Of a stretch of 64,000 nucleotides of DNA, positions 36,199-44,705 are shown one piece after another. The stretch's first letter is position 1. Every line of letters starts with the position of its first letter. The notes under the pieces are model-generated. The model saw nothing but the letters and a program-made list of their open reading frames with translations, made no database searches and was not told the origin of the DNA. The translations under genes were made by a program, and so were the position numbers. The stretch is taken from the NCBI RefSeq assembly GCF_010730745.1, contig NZ_AP022615.1:4526001-4590000 (forward strand), given 5' to 3'. The stretch comes from Mycobacterium heidelbergense (GTDB lineage Bacteria; Actinomycetota; Actinomycetes; Mycobacteriales; Mycobacteriaceae).

Positions 36199-37602
36199 CT
36201 ATCCTAATTGAGCTTCCGACGGCACCACTTTGGCCTTGTCACCCTTCTTGAGGTGCACCGCGTGGATGCCGGGCTTCTTCGACAGCTGCTCGAGCAGGGC
36301 GTCGAGGCCTTCCTGATCGACGTTGTGGTGCTGCACGCTTTCGGGCTTCTCCGATATCTGTGCGACCAGCCGCTTGAGCTTCTCCGGCGAGGTGCTGTCC
36401 TTGAGTTCTTTGATCGGCTTGAGACGGCCGCGGGCGCCGGCGCGCACCACGGTGGGACCGCCCGCGCCGACGGCGCTGCCGAGCATCCCGGCCAACGACA
36501 TCGAACTGAGCAAGCCGCCCTCGCCGAGCGCGGCCGCCGGCACCGCGTCCGGTCCGGCGGCCGACAGTGCGGCGGCGACCGTCCGGATGGCCGGGGTGGC
36601 CGAAGCCCAGCTCGGGGGGACCCGCAAGTTGCCGACCAAGGTGCCACGCCCGAAATCCGCCGCCGGCGAGACCGCGTTGAACAGGGTGCCCCGGCCCCAG
36701 TGCGGGGCACCAAGCCCGGCCCCCAGCGCGTCTCGCGGGATCGCGCCCAGCGCGGGGTGGGGGGCGAACTTGAGGAACTGCGACGCGGGAAGGTTGATGG
36801 CCAGCCCGATCCAGTTGTACTGCGTCGTGTAGCCCAGCGGAGTCCTGAGGGCCGTGTACATCTGGGCAAAGGTCGAGGCCCAGGTCGGTCCTACCAGGGT
36901 GTTGATGATGTTGTTGAAGAAATCCGTGTAGTTGGTGGCGAAGTTTGCGCCCAGTTGCAGCAGCGGGTTGCCCGTTGTCAGCGGTTCGGCCGCCGCCGAG
37001 GCGAGTGAGGCCACGTTGCCGAACGGGGTGGCGGCGGCCTCGGCCACCGCCGCCGCCTGGGTGGTCAGCCCCCCGGCGTTCGTGATTTGCGGTGCCGCGG
37101 TGAACGGCGTCACCTGGGCGGCGGACGCCGACGAGGCGACGTAGCTGTCCATCGCCAGGGCGTCTTGGGCCCACATTTCGGAGTATTGGGTCTCGGTGGC
37201 CGCGATTGCCGGGGTGTTCTGCCCGAAAATATTGGTCGCCACCAGCGACGCCAGTTGGCTGCGGTTGGCGGCAATCTCCACCGGTGGCACATGCGCGGCG
37301 AACGCCGCCTCATAGGCGCTTGCCGCCGCGGTGGCCTGGGTGGCGGCTTCGGCGGCTTGTGCGGCGGTGCCCTGCATCCAGGTCACGTAGGGTGCGACGG
37401 CGGCCGCCGCGGCCAGCGACGACGGACCCGTCCATGGTCCGCCGGTCAGGGTCGAGACCACCGACGAATAGGAAGCCGCCGTGGACTGCAATTCGGTGGC
37501 CAGGCCTTCCCAGGCCGCCGCGGCGGCCCGCAGCGACCCCGATCCCGGGCCCGTGTACATCCTGCCCGAGTTGAACTCCGGCGGGAAAGCTGCGTAAAAC
37601 AT
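36199..37602 (-). CDS. PPE-family protein, SVP subtype (PPE33 type)
   Basis: 467 residues. An N-terminal PPE domain (~1-178: FPPEFNSGRMYTGPGSG, ..ANIFGQNT analogue, EMWAQDALAM) carries the WxG turn GGPWTGPSS. The C-terminal SVP motif reads GNLRVPPSW. Unlike its neighbours it ends with a ~75-residue lysine-rich extension (from RLKPIKELKDSTSPEKLKRL to VVPSEAQLG). Presumably exported through ESX-5 as a PE-PPE heterodimer; no PE gene is adjacent. Confidence 0.9.
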   Translation of the reverse strand: MFYAAFPPEFNSGRMYTGPGSGSLRAAAAAWEGLATELQSTAASYSSVVSTLTGGPWTGPSSLAAAAAVAPYVTWMQGTAAQAAEAATQATAAASAYEAAFAAHVPPVEIAANRSQLASLVATNIFGQNTPAIAATETQYSEMWAQDALAMDSYVASSASAAQVTPFTAAPQITNAGGLTTQAAAVAEAAATPFGNVASLASAAAEPLTTGNPLLQLGANFATNYTDFFNNIINTLVGPTWASTFAQMYTALRTPLGYTTQYNWIGLAINLPASQFLKFAPHPALGAIPRDALGAGLGAPHWGRGTLFNAVSPAADFGRGTLVGNLRVPPSWASATPAIRTVAAALSAAGPDAVPAAALGEGGLLSSMSLAGMLGSAVGAGGPTVVRAGARGRLKPIKELKDSTSPEKLKRLVAQISEKPESVQHHNVDQEGLDALLEQLSKKPGIHAVHLKKGDKAKVVPSEAQLG

Positions 37603-37679
37603 GTTCTACCCCTTACCTATCGGGCGTATTTGGGCGGCCTGTGCCGGGCCACTTGTCGTCGTCATGGCGGTCATCGCGG

Positions 37680-38945
37680 TCACTCTTCCAGCGCGGGGAT
37701 CACGATGATGGTGGCCGCGGCGGGGTCAGCCTCGGCGACCACGCCGCCGAGCGACCCTGCCGCGGCAGCGCCCGGGGAGTAGGTCGCACCGGCGGCCACG
37801 GCGCGTCCGGCCAGACTCGACAGGGCCATCTGGCCAAAGACGCCACCCTCGCCGCTCAGCGAGGCAGCGGGGACGGCCGCCAGGTTGGTGGGCAACACCG
37901 AGGCGAGCGTCCTGATCGCCGGGGCGGCTTCGGTCCAGCCCTGGGGCACCGACATGCTTCCGACCAGGGCCGCCTTTCCCATAGCCCCCGATACCGGCGC
38001 CGCGCCGAAGCTTGCGGAACTCAGGTTTGCCGCCGCTCCGCTGGTCAACGGGGCCAAGGCCCCCGTGATGGCTTTCGGAGTGTAGAAGGCGGCGACGCCC
38101 TGGCCGTTTTGGGCGTAGGCGTACGTCTGCCCGAACGACAGGAACGGGCCACCGCCCAGGGAAGTCTCCCCGAAGAAAGGCGAGTAAATCCCCGAGAGGG
38201 TCGAGTTGATGGTGTTCCAGTTCGCCAGGTCGGTGGTGAGCCCCGCCGGCAAGGGTGGCAAGTTCAAGCCCGGTACGGACGTGGGACTGGTTGTCGCCAG
38301 GCTTTGCAGCGTCGACGGCGCCGACGAGATCAGCTGGGACAGCTGCGTGCCCACGTTCGAGCCACCCGCGCTGGTGGCCTGGGAGACCGTGGCCGCCTGC
38401 GTCGCCGTTCCCGCGGTGTTGGTGGTCTGCGGTGGTTCGTTGAACGGCGTCAGCTGCGACGCCGTCGCCGACGACGCCGCATAGGTGTACATCGCGGCGG
38501 CGTCCTGGGCCCACATCTCGGCGTACTGGGCCTCGGTGGCCGCGATCGACGGGGTGTTCTGGCCCAGGATGTTGGTGGCGATCAGCGCCATCAGCAGGGC
38601 GCGATTGGTCGCGATCACCGGCGGCGGCACCGTGGCGGCAAAGGCCGTCTCGTAGGCGCCGGCGGCCAGCTTGGCCTGCGTGGCCGCCTGCTCCGCCTGA
38701 GCGCCGGTGGCGCCCATCCACGCCACGTACGGTGTGGCCGCGGCCGCCATCGCAATCGACGACGGGCCCGTCCACGGCCCGGTGGCCAAGCCTTCGATCG
38801 TCGACCCGTACGACGCCGCGGTGGACTGCAATTCCGTCGCCAGCTCGTCCCACGCCGCCGCGGCCGCCAGCATCGGCCCCGATCCTGCGCCGACGTACAT
38901 CCGTCCGGAGTTGATCTCCGGTGGTAACGCCCCGAAATCGAACAT
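37680..38945 (-). CDS. PPE-family protein, SVP subtype (PPE32 type)
   Basis: 421 residues starting MFDFGALPPEINSGRMYVGAG. The PPE domain covers ~1-178, with GPWTGPSS and ANILGQNT-like and EMWAQDAAAM blocks; the SVP motif is GSMSVPQGW at ~340. A low-complexity Ala/Gly-rich C-terminus ends IIVIPALEE, without the YGFRP tail of the PPE31-type protein. Third gene of the magnesium-linked run. Confidence 0.9.
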   Translation of the reverse strand: MFDFGALPPEINSGRMYVGAGSGPMLAAAAAWDELATELQSTAASYGSTIEGLATGPWTGPSSIAMAAAATPYVAWMGATGAQAEQAATQAKLAAGAYETAFAATVPPPVIATNRALLMALIATNILGQNTPSIAATEAQYAEMWAQDAAAMYTYAASSATASQLTPFNEPPQTTNTAGTATQAATVSQATSAGGSNVGTQLSQLISSAPSTLQSLATTSPTSVPGLNLPPLPAGLTTDLANWNTINSTLSGIYSPFFGETSLGGGPFLSFGQTYAYAQNGQGVAAFYTPKAITGALAPLTSGAAANLSSASFGAAPVSGAMGKAALVGSMSVPQGWTEAAPAIRTLASVLPTNLAAVPAASLSGEGGVFGQMALSSLAGRAVAAGATYSPGAAAAGSLGGVVAEADPAAATIIVIPALEE

Positions 38946-39558
38946 GTATTACCTCCGGTCCCGTAGGTGGCGGCCATGGTAAGCACGGCTTCCTGACGCC
39001 GTACGCAACCATGCTGAAGCTCTGATGGAATCCATCGAATCGACGGTCGAATCCGCGCGTTGGTTCCACGTGTTTGAGGACAACAACCCCCCACTCTCCT
39101 AGCTGAAAATGTGTCCAGGGGCGTGGGTTGCCCCCGTTTCGGCTCCGTTGCCCTAAATGTAGCGATCAGCCTGACTAGAAACTATTCAAGCCGCGTTCCT
39201 GCGGTGTGATAATAACGTAAACAATAAGTATCACCGTGGCGTGTTTCCTGTGAGAATGCTGCTTAATAGCTAACACGATGCTGTAATGAATGCCATGCCC
39301 AGAAAATTACCAGGAAGTACTCAGCAAATGGCTAGAATCGCAGGTATTTATCCAAACGCCGATGTATATATGCGTGTGCGATGCTTACTGCAGGTCATTT
39401 ATGACCCGAGCCGGTCGTGAATCGCCTATCGCGCTATCGCAAAAGGTTTAATGCTCGGCATGCTGCAGCACCGTAATGGTGCGAGAGGGCATGTGAGTTT
39501 GCAATGGGGCGGCGAGGATATTAATTCGCACATTTACTGCCATTTGTTGCGGCATGGA
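38946..39558. other. Long AT-richer intergenic segment with no supported gene
   Basis: 613 bp between the esxN relic and the PPE32-type start. From about 39165 to 39560 the sequence is visibly poorer in GC than the surroundings (runs such as ATAATAACGTAAACAATAAG and GATGTATATATGCG). A small hairpin GCACC-GTAAT-GGTGC is at 39468-39482. A plus-strand open frame at 39451-39807 has no protein-like features. It may hold a promoter for PPE32-PPE33-DUF732-mgtC, or decayed sequence. Confidence 0.6.
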
Positions 39559-39654
39559 TTAGGTCCAGCTGGAGTCGAGGGCGCGGTCGGCGGCGGCGCG
39601 GCCCGAGCGGCCGCCGTGCGCGCCCACATCGCCGGATCGGTAGCTAAACGTCAT
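39559..39654 (-). pseudogene. EsxN-like relic, internally deleted
   Basis: A 31-codon frame whose first residues MTFSYRSGDVGAHG follow EsxN MTINYQFGDVDSHG, continuing R...AA and then jumping to a C-terminus DSSWT that matches EsxN GSSWA. About 60 central codons are gone, removing the WxG turn. The ribosome binding site AGGGGAG is still present upstream, as at intact esx genes. It follows an esxM relic, keeping the esxM-esxN gene order. Not functional as a WXG100 protein. Confidence 0.75.
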
Positions 39655-39712
39655 GCTGTGCTCTCCCCTGAACTTCAGTCAGCGTACGCATGGACGACTG
39701 GTGAAACACTGA

Positions 39713-39865
39713 TTAGCTACTGGGAATTTACTGGGAGGCCGATCCGCGCTGTTCGCGGTGGTTATCACGGCGTGCCGGCCGGTCGCGGAGCCCGTGGAGC
39801 ATGTTAATTGCGTTGCGGAAAGCTCAAACCGTTGAACGATCGCGTGTGAGGTCGACGAGACCGGC
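39713..39865 (-). pseudogene. EsxM-like relic (C-terminal part, with stops)
   Basis: Minus-strand translation gives NMLHGLRDRPARRDNHREQ then GSASQ-stop-IPSS-stop, clearly aligned with the EsxM C-terminus NMLHGVRDGLIRDANNYEQQ...ASQQILSS at 49606. An internal stop replaces the penultimate Gln codon region, and a small deletion disrupts RNIVNM upstream. Nucleotide similarity fades by about 39865 next to the PPE31-type stop, so the N-terminal half is lost. Confidence 0.72.
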
Positions 39866-39871
39866 CGGGTG

Positions 39872-41128
39872 CTACCCGGCGGCCGGAGGGCGTGCGACGA
39901 AGGTGGGCCGGAAGCCGTACTGCGGAAGGGCACGCCCATACGCTTGCGCGCCTATGGTTCCGACCGGCATGCCGGGCATGCCGGCTGCCATCGCCGGGGG
40001 CGGCACCATCGGTGTGCCGCCCAGTGTCGAGGCCAGCGGGCTGGCCAGCGGCGCCGGCGCGGCCCAGCTGGGTGGCACCGACAACGCGCCGATCATCGGT
40101 GCGTGACCGAGGCCCGCCGAGACGGCGTTGCCAAGGCCGCCGATGCCGCCGACGGGGCCGGCGAGGGCCTCGCCCAGCCCACCGGCGGCAACCTGGCCTG
40201 CGGCGTCGCCGGCCGCGGCACCGGCCTGCTGGCCGAGCAGGCCCAGGAACGGCCCCATCGTGTTGCTCGGCATGTAGAACCCGGACGTAAAGATCGTGTT
40301 CCAGATGTTGGCGTTCAGCAACTGGCCGAAGGCGGTGTCGTCGCCCCCGATCAGGTTCAGCAGGCCGTCGAGCCCGGTGGTGTCGCCGGCCGACCCGGGC
40401 GCAAACGGGTCCAATCCGCTCAGCCCGTTGAGGACGCTGTCCAAACCCGTCGTCTGCGACGAAGCCGGCGACGCCAGCCCCTGCAGCGCGGTGGGCAGCG
40501 CGGACATCAGCTGGGACAGCGTGCCCTGCTGCGTCCCGGCCGGGGTGGCGGCGGCCTGGGCCACCGCGGCCGACTGGGCGCTCAGCCCGCTGGTGTTGGT
40601 GGCCTGCCGCGGGTCGGTGAACTGACTCAGCTGGGTGGCCGTGGCCGACGACGCCGCATAGGTGTACATCGCGGTGGCGTCCTGGGCCCACATCTCGGCG
40701 TACTGGGCCTCGGTGGCCGCGATCGCCGGGGTGTTCTGGCCCAGGATGTTGGTGGCGATCAGCGCCATCAGCTGGGCCCGGTTCGCGGCGATCACCGGCG
40801 GCGGCGCCGTGGCGGCGAACGCGGCCTCGTAGCCCGCCGCGGCGGCCTCGGCCTGTGCGGCGGCCTGCTCGGCCTGCTCGGCCGTGGTGCCCAGCCACGC
40901 CACGTACGGCGCGGCCGCGGCCGCCATCGCCGCCGAGGCCGGGCCATGCCATTCCGTGCCGGTCAGCGTCGACAGCACGGAGCCGTAAGACAGTGCGGTG
41001 GAACGCAATTCGGCGGCCAATCCATGCCAGGCCGAGGCGGCGGCCAGCATCGGGCCCGAACCCGCCCCGGTGTACATCCGTCCGGAGTTGACTTCCGGCG
41101 GAAGCATCGCGAAGTCCAGTGCCGTCAT
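39872..41128 (-). CDS. PPE-family protein, SVP subtype (PPE31 type)
   Basis: 418 residues, beginning MTALDFAMLPPEVNSGRMYTGAG. The PPE domain runs ~1-180 (TEWHGPAS turn; ANILGQNTPAIAATEAQYAEMWAQD) and the SVP motif GALSVPPSWA is at ~345. The protein ends with YGFRPTFVARPPAAG, a tail shared with other PPE proteins in this window. It is the first full-length gene after the M-box riboswitch. In M. tuberculosis a PE gene (PE20) lies between; here no PE gene is present and the leader ORF occupies that place. Confidence 0.9.
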   Translation of the reverse strand: MTALDFAMLPPEVNSGRMYTGAGSGPMLAAASAWHGLAAELRSTALSYGSVLSTLTGTEWHGPASAAMAAAAAPYVAWLGTTAEQAEQAAAQAEAAAAGYEAAFAATAPPPVIAANRAQLMALIATNILGQNTPAIAATEAQYAEMWAQDATAMYTYAASSATATQLSQFTDPRQATNTSGLSAQSAAVAQAAATPAGTQQGTLSQLMSALPTALQGLASPASSQTTGLDSVLNGLSGLDPFAPGSAGDTTGLDGLLNLIGGDDTAFGQLLNANIWNTIFTSGFYMPSNTMGPFLGLLGQQAGAAAGDAAGQVAAGGLGEALAGPVGGIGGLGNAVSAGLGHAPMIGALSVPPSWAAPAPLASPLASTLGGTPMVPPPAMAAGMPGMPVGTIGAQAYGRALPQYGFRPTFVARPPAAG

Positions 41129-41229
41129 CGTCGGCCTCCTTCCCTAGCCGGTCGCGATCGTGTTGTGCCGACCGCGGCCAGCCGCGCAGGGGCGGCGTAT
41201 GGACTGAATCCCTTGGGGGCCAGCCTGAT

Positions 41230-41310
41230 TCAGGCTATGGAGGCGGGGCCGGGGTCGGATCGCAACGAAATGGTCGTTGATCTGGGATACGGACTGTCGT
41301 CGGGACTCAT
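41230..41310 (-). CDS. Short proline-containing leader peptide between M-box and PPE31
   Basis: 26-codon frame starting MSPDDSPYPR and ending DPGPASIA, with five prolines. It is preceded by a near-perfect Shine-Dalgarno GAGGAGGTGAG 9 bp before the ATG at 41310. The stop codon falls inside the palindrome AGCCTGAATCAGGCT (41222-41236). Position after a Mg2+ riboswitch and the proline codons recall leader peptides of enterobacterial mgt genes, where ribosome stalling affects downstream expression. That it is translated is inferred. Confidence 0.55.
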   Translation of the reverse strand: MSPDDSPYPRSTTISLRSDPGPASIA

Positions 41311-41392
41311 TTCGCTCTCACCTCCTCACGGCCCGGGCACACGGGGATGCCATCAACGTTGCACATGGGGAGAAGAGCCCGGAACACCCGGA

Positions 41393-41565
41393 CACGGCAC
41401 CCCTCTCGTCAGAGCTTTGGCACCACACGGCGTATCCGGCGAATCGAAACCGGAAGCCACTTGGGCTCAACCCTTAAGCCGGGAGGAGCTGTCCTGACCC
41501 TGGGCGTCTTTCGACGTTCGAGGTCAGTGGCCTATATCCGCGTAGAAGCCTCACCTAGCGAGGTG
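41393..41565 (-). ncRNA. M-box (ykoK) magnesium riboswitch
   Basis: Minus-strand sequence carries the defining blocks in order: CGCTAGGTGAGGCTTCTACG (from ~41562), GTCGAAAGACGCC-AGGGTCA, a central stem near GGATACGCC, and GTGCCAAAGCTCTGACGAGA (to ~41403). This is the M-box layout, and M. tuberculosis has an M-box before the homologous PE20-PPE31 operon. When Mg2+ is plentiful the M-box reduces downstream expression; low Mg2+ allows it. It lies 265 bp before PPE31. A TTGACT near 41611-41606 may be the -35. Confidence 0.9.
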
Positions 41566-41653
41566 CTTGCACAGGCCATGGTGGCACCCGCGGAGCGGAT
41601 GAGTCAAGCTCGCCGCGGCCGGATCGCGGCAATTCCGGGTGTATCCCGGCTCG

Positions 41654-43486
41654 CTATGTCGTCTTCTTCTCGGCCACCGCCGCGCGCAGGCCCTCGGCGA
41701 GGTCCTCGCGGGTCAACTCCTTGAAACGGAGCAGTTGGGCCTCGCTGAACTCGCTGAGATCGCTGGCCAGCACCGCGTCGAGGTCTTCGTCATCGAGCCG
41801 GAAGCTGCGGTGGTCGCGGGCCTTTTCCACCACGTTGCGCACGAAGCCGGCGTTGCCCAGGGTGTCGATGCCGCGAATCAGGTCCCCGTCTTCCGAGTAG
41901 CTCTCGTCGAGATAGAACTTGGTGTACGACGGCAGCAATCCCTCGGCCGCCTCGTCGGTGATGAGGTCCTCGTTCTCCCGCCCCATCAGCTTGGTCAGTG
42001 CGACAAGCTCTTCCGGGGTGTAGCTGAAGAACTCGATGACGGTCGAAAAGCGCCGTCGCAGACCCTGATTCACCTCGAGCATCTTGTCCATGGCCTTGGC
42101 GTAGCCCGCGCCGAAGACCACCAGCTCGTCGCGGTGGTTTTCCATGTACAGCAGCAGCGTGTTGATGATCGCGTTGCCGTACGGGTCGCCCTGGTGGTAG
42201 CCCGTCTCGTGCAGGGTGTGCATCTCGTCGAAGAAGACGGCTCCGCCCAGCGCTCCCTCGAGCATCTCCTCGGTGTTCTTTTCGGCGTCGGCCATGTACC
42301 GGCCCAGCAGCTTGGTGCGGCTGGTCTCCACCACCACGGGCTTGCGCAGCACGGTCAGCCCGCACAGCTGCTTGCTGAAAGCGCGTGCCACCGAGGTCTT
42401 TCCGGTCCCGGGCGGCCCCAGCAGCAAGGTGTGGCGCGACGTCACCGGCACCGGCAGCCCCATCTTGGCGCGGGCCAAGTTGACCTTGGTGGTCGACTTG
42501 ATGAGCTTGATTTCCCGTTTGGCCCGCTCCATGCCCAGCATCGCGTTGAGCTCGGCGTCCCCTTCGGCCAGATACCTGGCGGCCTCCTGGGCGTGGCGGG
42601 CGGCCTCCGTCTGCGCGCGGGTCGGGGCGCTGCCCGGATCCCACGGGTCGGTGCGCGCCTCGATCGTTTCCGGATCGGTCAGCACCAGCCGGTAGTTGGG
42701 GTTGTCGAGCGCCTCGCGGGCCGGGGTGAACTTCGGATCGCGCGAATACACCCGGCGCAACAGCTCGATGGCCTCCTCTTCGCGGCCGACGTGCCGCAGG
42801 CACATGCCCTGGGTGTACAGGGCGATGTTGGCCGCCCCCGGCACCCGGTCGCCCTCGATGGCGTCCTGCCCGCGCCGAAAGGCCTCTTCGAAGACCCCCA
42901 GCGACGCCAGCGCGGTGGTTGCCATGGCCGCCCCGGCGGCCTTCAGTTCGGGTTGCCGCCAGGGCTTTCCCTCGGGAAATTGGGCGAGCACGTCCGGCCA
43001 GCGTCCGGTGCGGAAGTACAGCACGCCCCGCACGTAGTTGATCACTTCCTCGTCGAAAGGGTGGCGGGGTTCGATGCCGTCGAGCAGTTTCGCCGCTTCC
43101 TCGTACCGTTTCGCCTCGGCGAGGACGGCGGCGTAGGCGCAGGCCAGCGTCTCCACGCTGGTGATCGCCAGCCGCAGGAACAGCCCGTCGGAGACCTCGG
43201 GACGAAACTGCACGTCCGTGACCCCGAGGCGGCGGGTTTCCCAACCGAACGTCCTGACCGCCGCCCACGCGCCCAGCAGCACGTCGATGCCCTGTTCGCC
43301 CGCCAATATCCGCGCCAGCCAGGCATCGCACATCCCGGGGTCAAGCGTGGTCGCCGTGTTGAACATCTGCGACGCCACCTGCGGGTTGTGGCTGGGCTGT
43401 AGTCCGTTGACCGAAATCCCCGACGCCAACAGGCCGGCGACCATAGCATTACGGGCGTCTTCGGCGGTCGACTGCGGGCGCGTCAT
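41654..43486 (-). CDS. eccA5: EccA5, ESX-5 AAA+ ATPase
   Basis: 610 residues, the same as Rv1798. An N-terminal TPR-like helical region (~1-280) precedes a CbxX/CfqX-type AAA+ domain: Walker A GPPGTGKTS at ~356-364, Walker B AVFFDEMHTL, and sensor/arginine-finger region GLRRRFSTVIEF. It acts in the cytosol in ESX-5 secretion, probably helping to release EspG from PE/PPE substrates. Its start overlaps the eccE5 stop by 4 bp. Confidence 0.96.
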   Translation of the reverse strand: MTRPQSTAEDARNAMVAGLLASGISVNGLQPSHNPQVASQMFNTATTLDPGMCDAWLARILAGEQGIDVLLGAWAAVRTFGWETRRLGVTDVQFRPEVSDGLFLRLAITSVETLACAYAAVLAEAKRYEEAAKLLDGIEPRHPFDEEVINYVRGVLYFRTGRWPDVLAQFPEGKPWRQPELKAAGAAMATTALASLGVFEEAFRRGQDAIEGDRVPGAANIALYTQGMCLRHVGREEEAIELLRRVYSRDPKFTPAREALDNPNYRLVLTDPETIEARTDPWDPGSAPTRAQTEAARHAQEAARYLAEGDAELNAMLGMERAKREIKLIKSTTKVNLARAKMGLPVPVTSRHTLLLGPPGTGKTSVARAFSKQLCGLTVLRKPVVVETSRTKLLGRYMADAEKNTEEMLEGALGGAVFFDEMHTLHETGYHQGDPYGNAIINTLLLYMENHRDELVVFGAGYAKAMDKMLEVNQGLRRRFSTVIEFFSYTPEELVALTKLMGRENEDLITDEAAEGLLPSYTKFYLDESYSEDGDLIRGIDTLGNAGFVRNVVEKARDHRSFRLDDEDLDAVLASDLSEFSEAQLLRFKELTREDLAEGLRAAVAEKKTT

Positions 43487-44685
43487 TGCGCTGCGGGCAC
43501 GCTCGCTGAGCTCTCCCGCGCCTGACCTACCGACAGCACCAACTCATCGTCGTCGAGCAGCCCACGGCTGGGCACGACCAGGATCGGGCGAGCCGCCGGG
43601 GCGGGCAGACTCGCGCGCACCGCCGCCAGTTGGCGCCCGGTGAGCCGATTGAGCCCCGACGATATCGCCCTGGGAAGCCGCTTCTCGCTGTGGTAGCGCA
43701 CCCAGCCCGACAGCTGGGGCCGGCCGCCGCTCGTGACGAGCCGGATCGTGACCACGGTCGCCGCCACCTCGGCCAGCAACAGGTCTTCCACGGTCTCGGT
43801 GGTGATGTCCGACGGTGTCAGCCAGAAGCTGGTGGCGAACCCGTTGAAATGCTTGAGATGCCGCCATCCGGGGCGGCTCCAGGTCGGCTCCAGGTCGGCC
43901 AGCACGGCGCTGTCGACCTCGCCCAGCTCGTCGGCGGTCAACGGCTTGGCCACACAACTTTGCCCATCGAGATCCTGGGCGAGCCGCTCGGTGGCCGCCA
44001 CCAACGTCGACGCCAGCGAATCGCGGGCCGCGACGGCGGCGACGTTGCGCTGCGGGTTCATCCGCAGCACCAGCCACGTGCGGCGCACATAGGAGGGTTG
44101 GTCGCTCACCAGCCCCCACTCCTCGGGCCCCCAGTCGTCGAGCTTCGACTTTTCGGCGGCTCGGACTTCGGGGCCCCCGCGGCGCACCTTCACCGAGACG
44201 ATGTCGATGCCGTCAAGGTGAATGTCGAACTGGCGCAGGCCCTCGGCGACCGCCCGCACCGGCAGGGCGGCCGCGGTCGTCCGATGGCGATGGCGGCCAA
44301 GGGCGTCGTCGTCCCCACCGTCCACCGCGATCACCGTGACCAGATGGCCGTCGTAGTGGCGCACGCCGACCTTGTTGCGCCCGAAGCGACGCTGGTGGTC
44401 GACCGCCGGCGTGCATCCGGCCGTCAGCGCGGTGCCCGGGTCGGCGGACCAATCCCACAGCCACGTGGCCAAGCCAGAGGTCACCGTGAGCCCGTGGTGG
44501 GTGACCAGTGACAGCAGCGTGATCAGCGTTGCGAGGCCGACGCCCACCCAAAACGCGATGTGATGGTCGCCCTGCCAGGAGTCCGGGCAGTGACTTGCCA
44601 CCAACATGATGAGGACGTCGATCAGGAACACCGCGGTGACCCGCGGCCACGACAAAGACAATCCAAACCTGCGCTGAGCCTTCAT
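43483..44685 (-). CDS. eccE5: EccE5, ESX-5 membrane complex component
   Basis: 400 residues. Two N-terminal membrane helices (~15-60: VTAVFLIDVLIMLVASHC and IAFWVGVGLATLITLLSLV) are followed by the EccE periplasmic/peripheral domain (TAAALPVRAVAEGLRQFDIHLDGIDIVS). It forms part of the ESX-5 inner-membrane complex with EccB5, EccC5 and EccD5. It lies 20 bp after mycP5 and overlaps eccA5. Confidence 0.95.
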   Translation of the reverse strand: MKAQRRFGLSLSWPRVTAVFLIDVLIMLVASHCPDSWQGDHHIAFWVGVGLATLITLLSLVTHHGLTVTSGLATWLWDWSADPGTALTAGCTPAVDHQRRFGRNKVGVRHYDGHLVTVIAVDGGDDDALGRHRHRTTAAALPVRAVAEGLRQFDIHLDGIDIVSVKVRRGGPEVRAAEKSKLDDWGPEEWGLVSDQPSYVRRTWLVLRMNPQRNVAAVAARDSLASTLVAATERLAQDLDGQSCVAKPLTADELGEVDSAVLADLEPTWSRPGWRHLKHFNGFATSFWLTPSDITTETVEDLLLAEVAATVVTIRLVTSGGRPQLSGWVRYHSEKRLPRAISSGLNRLTGRQLAAVRASLPAPAARPILVVPSRGLLDDDELVLSVGQARESSASVPAAQ

Positions 44686-44705
44686 GTGCTATTGCCGCTC
44701 CGACC

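Noticed and set aside
39451..39807. 118-codon plus-strand frame in the PPE31-PPE32 gap
   Set aside because: It runs antisense to the esxM/esxN relics and has no domain or ribosome binding site support.
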